Shown here in pieces: positions 1 to 6,672 of a DNA stretch of 6,727 nt. How positions within the stretch are numbered: the first letter of the stretch is position 1; each line of letters opens with the position of its first letter. The stretch spans positions 1-6,727 of the forward strand of contig QNYL01000309.1 of NCBI GenBank assembly GCA_003973375.1, in the 5' to 3' direction. A program made the position numbers and the translations under genes. Source of the DNA: Flavobacteriia bacterium (GTDB lineage: Bacteria; Bacteroidota; Bacteroidia; Flavobacteriales; Flavobacteriaceae). Below the pieces are notes generated by a model. The model did not search any database. It saw only the letters and a list, made by a program, of their open reading frames with translations, and was not told the DNA's origin.

Positions 1-428
1 ATGCTTAAAATCAGCATTATATAGTCACATCAATGAACATTCAGCCTCTCGTTAGAAAAATGCAAATGAAATATAATAACGGAACAAAGAAGTTGCTCGT
101 CAAAAACGTCTCTGTTTCTTTTTCTCCTCGGTCTTTGGCAATTTTCGCATGTGGCATTTTAGAAGCATGGCTGTAAAATATGCGTGTGTAGACCACAACG
201 CATTATTATGTTGATCTGCGAATTTTCCCATTTTCTTCAAAACCGCCCTTGGAAGCCTGTTACAGTCTACACGTAACTTTCATTGAATACAGACAACTGC
301 TCGTAAAAGCGAAAAATAACGTAGAAAACAACAAGCCCTGCATGTTAACACTCACACAGCCATGACCTGTAGCTGAGACTTAACCGCTGCGGTACTATCC
401 CACACATCACAGTGTAAAACTGTTTTTT

Positions 429-440
429 GTTGTTGTTGTT
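429..440. repeat. (GTT)4 microsatellite, (AAC)4 on the minus strand
   Basis: Four perfect GTT units follow a short T run at 423-428. On the minus strand this reads as AAC repeats running into A residues, which would fit the 3' tail of a retroposed short element. It lies inside the foreign-looking segment. Confidence 0.8.
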
Positions 441-465
441 AGACTGGTTTAATGCCAGGTTATTT

Positions 466-549
466 CCAGGAGAGGTACCTGCGTGAACCGACACCCAGGG
501 GTTTTAGCCTGAAAGGGTACCTGTACCGACTACAGTAGGTCACCCCAGG
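466..549. repeat. Imperfect tandem duplication, units about 35 and 42 bp
   Basis: Unit 1 (466-500) and unit 2 (508-549) share the same ordered blocks: CCxGxxAxxGGTACCTG, then xACCGAC, then ACCCxAGG or ACCCCAGG. Unit 2 carries about 11 extra bases between the second and third blocks. GGTACC is present in both. CTGTA and TACAG (521-535) can also pair as a small hairpin around CCGAC. The duplication is the most structured part of the foreign-looking segment, and it has no open frame through it. Confidence 0.5.
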
Positions 550-584
550 ACCGAACCCTATTCAAGACTGGCGGAGACGTTAGC

Positions 585-710
585 CTACTTTCTCGCTTTG
601 GGTTTCCCTTCTTTTATTTCATAGTTTCTGATCTCATGCACATTGTTTAAAGGGATACAGGCCTGTAAAAAAACAAGAAAAATTATTAAAATTGTATTGT
701 TGTTTTTCAT
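585..710 (-). CDS. Small lipoprotein, N-terminal part only (probably truncated)
   Basis: The frame begins at ATG 708-710 and encodes 41 residues before TAG at 585-587. The N-terminus is a typical bacterial lipoprotein signal: MKNNN, then a hydrophobic stretch (TILIIFLVFL, residues 6-15), then a lipobox-like LQAC with Cys18 as the predicted lipidation site. The mature part is a short charged segment (residues 19-41, containing HEIRNYEIKEGKPKARK). It starts 33 bp after the mnmG stop, and a parS site fills the gap, so it is probably the next gene of the same operon. The last codons coincide with the jump to about 55% G+C. The gene is therefore probably cut by the junction with foreign sequence, and the visible stop may not be native. 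A genuine 41-residue lipoprotein is possible but less likely. I recognise no family. Confidence 0.6.
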   Translation of the reverse strand: MKNNNTILIIFLVFLQACIPLNNVHEIRNYEIKEGKPKARK

Positions 711-718
711 AATAATCT

Positions 719-740
719 AATTGTTTCACGTGGAACAATT
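719..740. promoter_or_regulatory. parS: parS-like ParB binding site, downstream copy
   Basis: The core TGTTTCACGTGGAACA (722-737) is the reverse complement of TGTTCCACGTGAAACA. It fits the widely conserved parS consensus TGTTNCACGTGAAACA. The palindrome extends to 22 bp (719-740, AATT at each end) with a single unpaired position (726 against 733). It ends 3 bp after the mnmG stop codon and lies before the lipoprotein start. ParB loads at parS and spreads, which organises origin segregation together with ParA and SMC. The ParB itself is not in this window. Confidence 0.8.
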
Positions 741-743
741 CGT

Positions 744-2621
744 TTATCGCCCCATATAAACAAGTAAAACTGAAATATCACTGGGAGAAACTCCGGATAT
801 TCTTGAAGCCTGAGAAATAGTTCTCGGTTGAATTTTTGTCAGTTTTTCTCTCGCTTCAAAGGATATGGATTTGATTTTTTGATAATCAAAATTCTCAGGA
901 ATAATGATATTTTCCAGTCGGTTGAGCTTATCTGCATTGTTCTTTTCTTTATTGATATAACCGGAATATTTTACATGAATATCCGTTTGTTCCATGATCT
1001 CTGTGTCAATACCATTTTCTAAAATAAATTGGGTTACACCGGGAAACTTTTTTATATCATCAAAATCAAGTTGTGGCCTTGCTGCAATCTTAAACATTTT
1101 CATCGACTGATTTACGGTTGCGGAATTTTTGCTTTTAAGTATCGGATTTACCTCATCGGGTTTTATACTGGTTTTCTTTAAAAAATTAATAAACAGGTCA
1201 GTCTTTTCCTGCTTTTCCAGTACACGATCCATACGCTCCTTTGAAGCTAATCCTATAGCATAGCTTTTTGGAGTTAGACGAAGATCTGCATTATCCTGAC
1301 GCAAAAGCGTTCGGTATTCTGCTCTTGAAGTAAACATCCGGTAAGGCTCATCAGTTCCTTTAGTCACCAGATCATCTATTAAAACTCCGATATAAGCTTC
1401 ATCTCTTTTTAAAATAAAAGGTTCTTTTTTATAGATCTTTAATACTGCATTGATACCAGCCATTAAGCCCTGGGCACCAGCCTCTTCATAACCTGTGGTT
1501 CCGTTGATCTGACCGGCGAAATACAAATTTTCAATTCGTTTAGTTTCAAGACTGTGTTTTAATTGTGTAGGAGGAAAAAAATCGTATTCAATAGCATAAC
1601 CATAACGAATAATTTTTACATCCTTAAATCCTGGAATACTTCTTAAAGCCTTTTCCTGTACATGATCGGGTAAAGAAGTAGAGAATCCGTTTACATAGTA
1701 TTCATAGGTTCTCCACCCTTCCGGTTCAATAAATAACTGATGCCTTTCTTTGGTAGCGAAACGATCAATCTTATCCTCAATGGAAGGACAATACCTTGGA
1801 CCCACCCCCTGAATTCGTCCGGTAAACATAGGCGAATCGGAAAAACCTTCTCTTAAGATATCATGTACATCAAGGGAAGTATAGGTCATATAACAAGACA
1901 ATTGTTTGGTTAAAGGTTTCGTTTCATTAGAATAAGAAAATTTTAAAGGGTTTTTATCGCCGGGTTGTTCAACCATCAGTTTAAAATCTAAAGACCTGGC
2001 ATCCACTCTGGGGGGTGTACCTGTTTTCATTCTTCCGGCCTCAAAACCTATTTTTACCAGATCTTCAGTTATTCCGGTTGAGGAACTCTCCCCTGCTCTT
2101 CCTCCTCCAAAAGTCTTTTTACCAATATGAATTTTGCCGTTTAAAAAAGTACCAGCTGTTATGATAACAGCTTTAGCATTTATTTTTAAACCTAATGTGG
2201 TTTGAACTCCTGTTACCTGATCGTTCTCAAATAACAACCCATTAACCGAATCTTGATAAAGATCGAGATTATTTAAACTCTCCAACTGATAACGCCATTC
2301 CTCAGAAAATCTGAAACGGTCACTTTGGGCTCTTGGGCTCCACATGGCAGGACCCTTTGATTTGTTGAGCATCTTAAATTGAATGGCTGTTTTATCAGTT
2401 ATGATCGCACTGTATCCACCTAAAGCATCGATCTCCCGAACGATCTGTCCTTTTGCAATTCCCCCCATGGCCGGATTACAACTCATCTGGGCAATGGTTT
2501 GTAAACTCATGGTGATCAACAGGGTTTTTGCGCCTAAATTAGCTGAGGCGGCAGCTGCTTCGCTCCCGGCATGACCCCCTCCAACAACAATCACATCATA
2601 TTCGGTATTGTTAAATCTCAT
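744..2621 (-). CDS. mnmG: tRNA uridine-5-carboxymethylaminomethyl modification enzyme MnmG (GidA)
   Basis: FAD-dependent partner of MnmE. The MnmEG complex adds a carboxymethylaminomethyl group to U34 of tRNAs reading codons that end in A or G, using methylenetetrahydrofolate, glycine, GTP and NADH. From ATG 2619-2621 the product is 625 residues, normal for the family. Visible features are the FAD-binding GGGHAG (14-19) after a hydrophobic beta strand; SCNPAMGG with Cys48; GPRYCPSIEDKIDRF (274-288, GidA signature 1) with Cys278; AGQINGTTGYEEAGAQG (369-385, start of GidA signature 2); and a C-terminal helical region with KYSGYI (551-556). Cys48 and Cys278 correspond to the two catalytic cysteines of the E. 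coli enzyme. An upstream TTG at 2652-2654 would add 11 residues (MFHVEQFKQTN), but these are the translated parS site, so I chose the ATG. The upstream gap to ybeY is 42 bp. The gene looks intact. Confidence 0.97.
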   Translation of the reverse strand: MRFNNTEYDVIVVGGGHAGSEAAAASANLGAKTLLITMSLQTIAQMSCNPAMGGIAKGQIVREIDALGGYSAIITDKTAIQFKMLNKSKGPAMWSPRAQSDRFRFSEEWRYQLESLNNLDLYQDSVNGLLFENDQVTGVQTTLGLKINAKAVIITAGTFLNGKIHIGKKTFGGGRAGESSSTGITEDLVKIGFEAGRMKTGTPPRVDARSLDFKLMVEQPGDKNPLKFSYSNETKPLTKQLSCYMTYTSLDVHDILREGFSDSPMFTGRIQGVGPRYCPSIEDKIDRFATKERHQLFIEPEGWRTYEYYVNGFSTSLPDHVQEKALRSIPGFKDVKIIRYGYAIEYDFFPPTQLKHSLETKRIENLYFAGQINGTTGYEEAGAQGLMAGINAVLKIYKKEPFILKRDEAYIGVLIDDLVTKGTDEPYRMFTSRAEYRTLLRQDNADLRLTPKSYAIGLASKERMDRVLEKQEKTDLFINFLKKTSIKPDEVNPILKSKNSATVNQSMKMFKIAARPQLDFDDIKKFPGVTQFILENGIDTEIMEQTDIHVKYSGYINKEKNNADKLNRLENIIIPENFDYQKIKSISFEAREKLTKIQPRTISQASRISGVSPSDISVLLVYMGR

Positions 2622-2634
2622 GTTAGTTTGTTTG

Positions 2635-2656
2635 AATTGTTCCACGTGAAACAATT
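2635..2656. promoter_or_regulatory. parS: parS-like ParB binding site, upstream copy
   Basis: The core TGTTCCACGTGAAACA (2638-2653) matches the parS consensus TGTTNCACGTGAAACA. The surrounding 22 bp are the exact reverse complement of the block at 719-740, so mnmG is bracketed by two inverted copies whose cores start 1916 bp apart. This copy lies between the ybeY stop and the mnmG ATG and accounts for the spurious MFHVEQ extension of MnmG. Confidence 0.85.
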
Positions 2657-2679
2657 GTATAATTTAAAAGGTTCGCAAA
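2652..2679 (-). promoter_or_regulatory. mnmG: Candidate internal promoter overlapping parS
   Basis: On the minus strand TACAATTG (2652-2659) matches the Bacteroidota -7 element TAnnTTTG at all but one position. TTTG (2676-2679) lies 16 bp upstream as a possible -33 element. This spacing is slightly short for the consensus, and AT-rich sequence gives such matches by chance. If real, transcription would start within or just after the parS core, so ParB binding could affect mnmG expression. Confidence 0.22.
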
Positions 2680-3077
2680 GATAGATAATAATCCTCTTTA
2701 GCTGTCATCTCAGTTTGTTCTTTTTCTGTTTTGTCTTTATAACCACAATAATGTAACACTCCGTGAATCATCACACGGCAAAGCTCATCTTCAAATAAAT
2801 GTCCCAGATCCTGTGCATTTTCCTTAACCCTTTCAATAGAGATAAAAATATCGCCGGAAATAATATTATTTTCGGTGTAATCAAAACTAATTATATCAGT
2901 TAAGGTATTGTGGCTCAAATATTTAATGTTTTTTTGGAGCAGACATTCATCATCACAAAAAATATAATTGATCTCACCCGGTACAAAGCCTTCCTTTAAT
3001 ATGGATTCTTCAATCCAGGTTGTAAGGTTTTCGGGGTTTTTTAACTCATAATTTATTTCTGAAAAGTAACTGATCAT
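2664..3077 (-). CDS. ybeY: Endoribonuclease YbeY (rRNA maturation factor)
   Basis: Single-domain metal-dependent endoribonuclease involved in 16S rRNA 3'-end maturation and 70S ribosome quality control in the cytoplasm. The 137 residues are near the short end of the family, as is usual in Bacteroidota. The signature regions are visible: TDIISFDY (60-67), GDIFIS (75-80) and the metal-binding HGVLHYCGYKD (105-115). The classical motif is H-x3-H-x5-H. Here His105 and His109 are kept and the third ligand position is Asp115. From memory Bacteroidota members commonly have this GYKDK form, so I treat it as lineage variation, not as loss of activity. The ATG overlaps the stop of the upstream DUF4175 gene in an ATGA (3074-3077), so translational coupling is likely. 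Confidence 0.95.
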   Translation of the reverse strand: MISYFSEINYELKNPENLTTWIEESILKEGFVPGEINYIFCDDECLLQKNIKYLSHNTLTDIISFDYTENNIISGDIFISIERVKENAQDLGHLFEDELCRVMIHGVLHYCGYKDKTEKEQTEMTAKEDYYLSLRTF

Positions 3078-6000
3078 GATGCATTGCTTTTAAAATAATT
3101 ATTAACTTTCTTTTGATAAAACGGTTGCATGGGTATAGATTTACGGATCAGGATCTCATCCGGATTAAAAAAGAGTTTTTCATTTTTTATGGATTTAATC
3201 TTTTGACCTGATGGAATATTTTTTCCTGTTTTTGATTGCCGTTTGGTATCTTTTCCTTGTTCAAATATAGCTTTTTCCAGTTTTAAAAGTTCGTAATCCA
3301 ATTGTTGCATTTTTTTAATGGTCTGTTCCGTAAAACCCTTTTGAAGCAATAATTGCTCAAGCTCCTGCATTTGTTTTACAGCCTTTTGCCCTTGCGACTT
3401 ATTTCCTCCAGATTGTTTTAACAACTCCTGTAATTGTTGTTTGAGTTGAGACTGTTCTTTATAGATCTTATACAATTCACCGCTCATTTGTTCTTTAGAT
3501 TGACCCGGTTTTTTTCCTTTTTTTAAGCCTTCCTTCATTTGCTGATTTATCGACCTCTGTTTTTTAATGATATCCGGTAAGCTGATACTTTGCCCTTTTT
3601 TGCCTTTCCCCTTACCCATACTCATTTTAGGATTCTTTAAACTCTCCAGTATATCGCTTAAAAGATCGGCGAGATTATTAGCTGCGGTCATAGTGTAATG
3701 CTGATTGGTCCGGGCGGGTTCAATCTCATCTTCTGACAGATGTTCCAGAGATTTGTCTAGATTGTAGTGCGCATTGGTTAAATCGGTCTGGATCTTTGAA
3801 GAAAGTTTAACCAAACGAAATGATAAAGCGTACAAACTATCATCTATATGTTCAAAATAAACCTTTAGGTTTTGTTGTTCTTTTAAGCGTTTTGGAAATT
3901 CGGAATGTGAAGCGTCCACATCTTTTAAATTTAACATCAAAGCTTCCTGATCAAAAGAAAATTTTAAAAGATTACTTAAAATATTTTGAAGGTCTTTTAT
4001 GTTTTCGGTAATCATCTCCCCTTCTATGGATTGCAATGAATTTTGTATCTTTTTACTCAGTTCCTTCATTTGTCGGGCAGCATTTTTTTGACTTTGAGAA
4101 GCTTTAGTTTTATTATTGTCATTGTCGTTTAGCTTTTCCTCAGCATTTTTCATCTCATTTTTAATGATCTCCCTGTCCTTTTTTGTATCAGGAAATTTTA
4201 TAGGCGATTTTAATTCCTTATTTTGCTTATTCAGTTCTTTAAAATCCTTTTGGATGGAATCAAATTTTCTGTTAAGCTCCTGTTGTTTTTGCGGAGTATT
4301 ATTTTTTGGGTCTTTTGAAAGATTCTCTTGTTCTTTAGCTAAAGAATCCAGTTTTTTAGCGATCTCATTTGCCTTCATTTCGGTATAAAACTGCTTTACC
4401 ATTTCTAGAATTCTTTCGAGAGATCTGTTTTGTTGTTTATTCTTTTCGGTAAGTTTATCCAGCTTATCTATCAGACCATCCTTTTTAAGTTTTTCTGATA
4501 ATTTCTCGAGTTCCTGTAAAAGTTTATCATTTTTTTCAATCTCTTTTAATTCTTCAAGACGCTTTTTTAAAGCCTCTTTTTTTTCTTGTAGTGTCTTATT
4601 GCCCTGATCTACAGGTAATTCATCAAGATTTTCTATAAGCTTATTGCGGTTCTTTTCCAGCATTTGCTGATACTTTTTCTGGCGATCTAAAAAATTATCC
4701 AGATTATTCTTTTCATTCCAGTTTATATTCTTTTTATTTTTAAGTTTTTTATTGAATTCTTTCAGATCATTATTGAGTTTTTGCTGTTGTTTTTCAGTTT
4801 CGTCAATCTTATTAAATGTTTTATTTTGTTCTTTAAGGATCTCCTCTGTTTTTTGTTGAAGGGTTTTTTGGTTGTAGATAAAAGTTCTCGATTTAGAGGA
4901 TTTACTTCCGGAAACGGCATCATTATCAAAAACCTGAAAATAAAGTTCGTATGATCTGCCTGCTTCTAGGTTTAAAGTATCCGGAAAGCTGTAAAATATT
5001 TCTGCAAACGAAGCTTTTGTAACAGGAATATTTATTTTATTGATAAAGTGGGATCCGGTTTCTTTATAAACCAGTTGCAGCTTTCGTATAGCATAATCAT
5101 CATTGAGCAGACATACAAAATGAGCATTTCCTCGTGTAATAGAATCGATATCGGTTTTAACGCGGATCTCAGGGAATTCATCTTTTATAACTTCAATACG
5201 ATAATTAAGTTTTTCATATTCTTTCAGCGCCTTATTCGATGAGGAGATCCGGTAAGCAGTTGACTGGAGAATGGTTTCGCTTAAAGCGAATTTATCACTG
5301 TTCAGCTTTTTAAATGATTTTTCCTGTTGCTGGTCTTTGTAAACTACCTCATCGGTAGATTTAGTTTTTAAGTTCCATGTGATCTTACTGCCGGCAGGCA
5401 CTGTTATATTACCGGTGTTTTTAATGGTTTTAGGCTTTTTATAAATATACGAGGGGTATTCGATCTTCATTTCGAAATCGAGTATGTTTGGCGTAGGAAC
5501 AAGTGCCAGATGAAAATTTTTAGACTCAATATCATTGGCTTTAAGATTAAAATCAAGTGGTTTATTTACGTGTTCAAAATGATAAGAAAACGCGTTGGGT
5601 CCGGTTTTTTTTAAAAAGTAAGTCTCGTCGTTAAAATGAATCTGGACATATTGTGGCAGGATATCACCCGTCACATGCACATTAAGATCAAAGGGTTTTC
5701 CCTCTATGGCTTTTAATTTAGTCTCATCCAGTTGAAAATAAAAAGGAGCCGGGGGCTGATAGGCAACATTGTGGTGTACTACCCTTTCAAGACTTTGGGT
5801 CAGAACAGAATTATTGCCGGTAAGATAGATCAACATCCAGATCAGCAAAGGAAAAGCCAGATATTTGATGAATTTTATATTGGAACGGAAATTAATCGCA
5901 TTTTTAAAAGGGATCGGTTCGATGGCTGCAGATTTTTGTTCGATACCGGCCAGCAGCAATTCAGATTTGATTTTTTCTTCGGATAACTGTAAGATATTCA

Positions 6001-6325
6001 ATAATTTATCATCAACTTCTTTAAAATGTTTTCCGATGATCTGAGAAGCCTGCTTAGGAGTAATTCCTTTTCTGAATCCGAATAATCTGGCTAAGGGAAT
6101 AAGAATAAACCCGGTTAGTAAAATAAGTTCCACAAGGATAAAAAGCCAGAACAACAGTGTTCTGTACAAAGGTTTGAGCCATAAAAAATATTCAACAAAA
6201 AGTGTAAATATAAAATACAGCAAACCAAAGGCAAGAAATAAAATGCTTCCTTTAATGATCTCATTGGTATAGTATTTCCTGATGAAATCGTGTAATTTTT
6301 GCTGTATGTGATCAAAATTCTTCAA
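3074..6325 (-). CDS. DUF4175-type membrane protein with long coiled coil
   Basis: Large envelope-associated protein of unknown molecular function, 1083 residues. Near the N-terminus are two membrane helices (about 26-49 and 54-83), a cytoplasmic-type linker, and a third helix (about 153-170). A beta-rich, probably periplasmic region follows (about 190-485, with patterns such as PAPFYFQL and YPSYIYKKP). A long Lys/Glu/Gln-rich coiled coil fills about 485-770. Next are a helical region (770-900), a Gly/Lys linker (MGKGKGKKG, about 903-911), another Gln-rich helix (950-1020), and a C-terminal RKSIPMQPFYQKKVNNYF that looks conserved. The start is a TTG (6323-6325): an in-frame TAA lies four codons upstream (6335-6337), and the next ATG would be codon 164, after the first two helices. 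Homologues known to me begin with similar KNFDxIQxKL residues, which supports the TTG. It is probably the first gene of the operon, overlapping ybeY by 4 bp. The frame is unbroken. Confidence 0.85.
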   Translation of the reverse strand: MKNFDHIQQKLHDFIRKYYTNEIIKGSILFLAFGLLYFIFTLFVEYFLWLKPLYRTLLFWLFILVELILLTGFILIPLARLFGFRKGITPKQASQIIGKHFKEVDDKLLNILQLSEEKIKSELLLAGIEQKSAAIEPIPFKNAINFRSNIKFIKYLAFPLLIWMLIYLTGNNSVLTQSLERVVHHNVAYQPPAPFYFQLDETKLKAIEGKPFDLNVHVTGDILPQYVQIHFNDETYFLKKTGPNAFSYHFEHVNKPLDFNLKANDIESKNFHLALVPTPNILDFEMKIEYPSYIYKKPKTIKNTGNITVPAGSKITWNLKTKSTDEVVYKDQQQEKSFKKLNSDKFALSETILQSTAYRISSSNKALKEYEKLNYRIEVIKDEFPEIRVKTDIDSITRGNAHFVCLLNDDYAIRKLQLVYKETGSHFINKINIPVTKASFAEIFYSFPDTLNLEAGRSYELYFQVFDNDAVSGSKSSKSRTFIYNQKTLQQKTEEILKEQNKTFNKIDETEKQQQKLNNDLKEFNKKLKNKKNINWNEKNNLDNFLDRQKKYQQMLEKNRNKLIENLDELPVDQGNKTLQEKKEALKKRLEELKEIEKNDKLLQELEKLSEKLKKDGLIDKLDKLTEKNKQQNRSLERILEMVKQFYTEMKANEIAKKLDSLAKEQENLSKDPKNNTPQKQQELNRKFDSIQKDFKELNKQNKELKSPIKFPDTKKDREIIKNEMKNAEEKLNDNDNNKTKASQSQKNAARQMKELSKKIQNSLQSIEGEMITENIKDLQNILSNLLKFSFDQEALMLNLKDVDASHSEFPKRLKEQQNLKVYFEHIDDSLYALSFRLVKLSSKIQTDLTNAHYNLDKSLEHLSEDEIEPARTNQHYTMTAANNLADLLSDILESLKNPKMSMGKGKGKKGQSISLPDIIKKQRSINQQMKEGLKKGKKPGQSKEQMSGELYKIYKEQSQLKQQLQELLKQSGGNKSQGQKAVKQMQELEQLLLQKGFTEQTIKKMQQLDYELLKLEKAIFEQGKDTKRQSKTGKNIPSGQKIKSIKNEKLFFNPDEILIRKSIPMQPFYQKKVNNYFKSNAS

Positions 6326-6582
6326 GCCTTGTGTTTACTTTTTGTAAAAATACAAATAAAGACCATTGCAATACTCTTTTGAATTATGAAATAAAGACAA
6401 TTCTTTGCCCAACTTCTTCCTACTCTAAAAAAGTAATTCCTCATAAACAAAAGTTTACTGCGGGTTAATTTTTTCTCGAGTGTCGAATTTGAACAAATGA
6501 TCCCCTTTTGCAACGGTCTTAATACGATAGAATTGTGTTGTAAAAGAGATTTATTAGGATTCATCGGGAGATTTCTATGCGC
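6326..6582. other. Intergenic region upstream of the operon
   Basis: These 257 bases hold no convincing gene. An 80-codon minus-strand frame across 6322-6564 has no recognisable motif and overlaps the presumed operon promoter. An imperfect inverted repeat is present: CTTTTGCAAC (6505-6514) against GTTGTAAAAG (6537-6546), with one G-T wobble and a 22-base loop. No T run follows, so it is not a clear terminator. Confidence 0.5.
6345..6371 (-). promoter_or_regulatory. Candidate operon promoter (Bacteroidota type)
   Basis: On the minus strand TATTTTTA (6345-6352) matches the -7 consensus TAnnTTTG at seven of eight positions, with TTG (6369-6371) 16 bp upstream as a -33 element. It lies 19 bp from the TTG start of the DUF4175 gene, where an operon promoter would be expected. 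No Shine-Dalgarno sequence is clear, which is normal for Bacteroidota. The sequence is AT-rich, so a chance match is possible. Confidence 0.3.
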
Positions 6583-6637
6583 TTTATTGATCTGATGACT
6601 CTTAAGTTTGCGGAGATAGTCATCTGATCAATACTAA
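6583..6637. repeat. 55-bp hairpin repeat, copy 1
   Basis: This repeat matches 6673-6727 at 54 of 55 bases (G at 6606, C at 6696). It contains a near-perfect inverted repeat, TATTGATCTGATGACT (6585-6600) against AGTCATCTGATCAATA (6618-6633). Fifteen of 16 positions pair, with one central T-T mismatch, around a 17-base loop. The loop contains TAAGTTTG (6603-6610), a full match to the Bacteroidota -7 element. No protein is associated with it in this window. Confidence 0.9.
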
Positions 6638-6672
6638 CGTTGATCTTGTTGGTGGCCGGGGTTTCAAGTTTT

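Larger units (their letters stand above)
1..590. other. Non-coding segment of foreign (possibly eukaryotic host) character
   Basis: I see no convincing gene, rRNA, tRNA or insertion-sequence gene on either strand of these roughly 590 bases. Composition changes sharply at the right edge: 481-600 is about 55% G+C by hand count, 601-660 about 35% and 661-720 about 18%. The text is mixed-sequence non-coding DNA with a (GTT)n tract and an imperfect tandem duplication, unlike the compact AT-rich flavobacterial operon next to it. The lipoprotein frame arriving from the right stops just after entering it. I infer either an assembly chimera with DNA from another organism, such as an invertebrate host, or an inserted element of which only one edge is visible. 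The exact boundary is uncertain, somewhere around 580-605. Confidence 0.55.
421..594 (-). repeat. Possible SINE-like element (tRNA-like head, A-rich tail)
   Basis: Read on the minus strand, GGTTCGGTCC (548-557) resembles the RNA polymerase III B box (GGTTCGANTCC) with one base missing. TAGGCTAACGT (577-587) is a poor match to an A box, about 30 bases upstream as in tRNA genes. The far end is an A-rich tail of four AAC units followed by a run of A (421-440). Head, body and tail together are about 175 bp, a normal SINE length. I could not find a target-site duplication and do not recognise a named family, so this is only a structural suggestion. Confidence 0.25.

Noticed and set aside
548..587. 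True tRNA gene on the minus strand
   Set aside because: Only a B-box-like stretch is present; no acceptor stem, anticodon arm or complete cloverleaf can be formed.
657..666. ACAGGCCTGT palindrome near a T run, as a terminator for the operon
   Set aside because: The T-rich stretch lies on the wrong side of the palindrome on the minus strand, there is no loop, and the bases are explained as lipobox codons of the lipoprotein.
4081..4092. Homopolymer tract as a phase-variation site in the DUF4175 gene
   Set aside because: Runs are at most about seven bases and the frame is intact; such tracts are expected from Lys-rich codons in AT-rich DNA.
4116..4388. 90-codon plus-strand frame rich in Ser, Phe and Leu
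   Set aside because: It is the antisense shadow of the Lys/Glu/Gln-rich coiled-coil codons of the DUF4175 gene.
6115..6315. 66-codon minus-strand frame
   Set aside because: It lies in another frame wholly inside the N-terminal part of the DUF4175 gene, so it is a shadow.
6322..6564. 80-codon minus-strand frame upstream of the DUF4175 gene
   Set aside because: No recognisable motif, no ribosome-binding context, and it covers the likely promoter and the start codon of the real gene.
6583..6640. Integron attC site
   Set aside because: The flanks do not give the required GTTRRRY and RYYYAAC core boxes, and there is no cassette gene or integrase.
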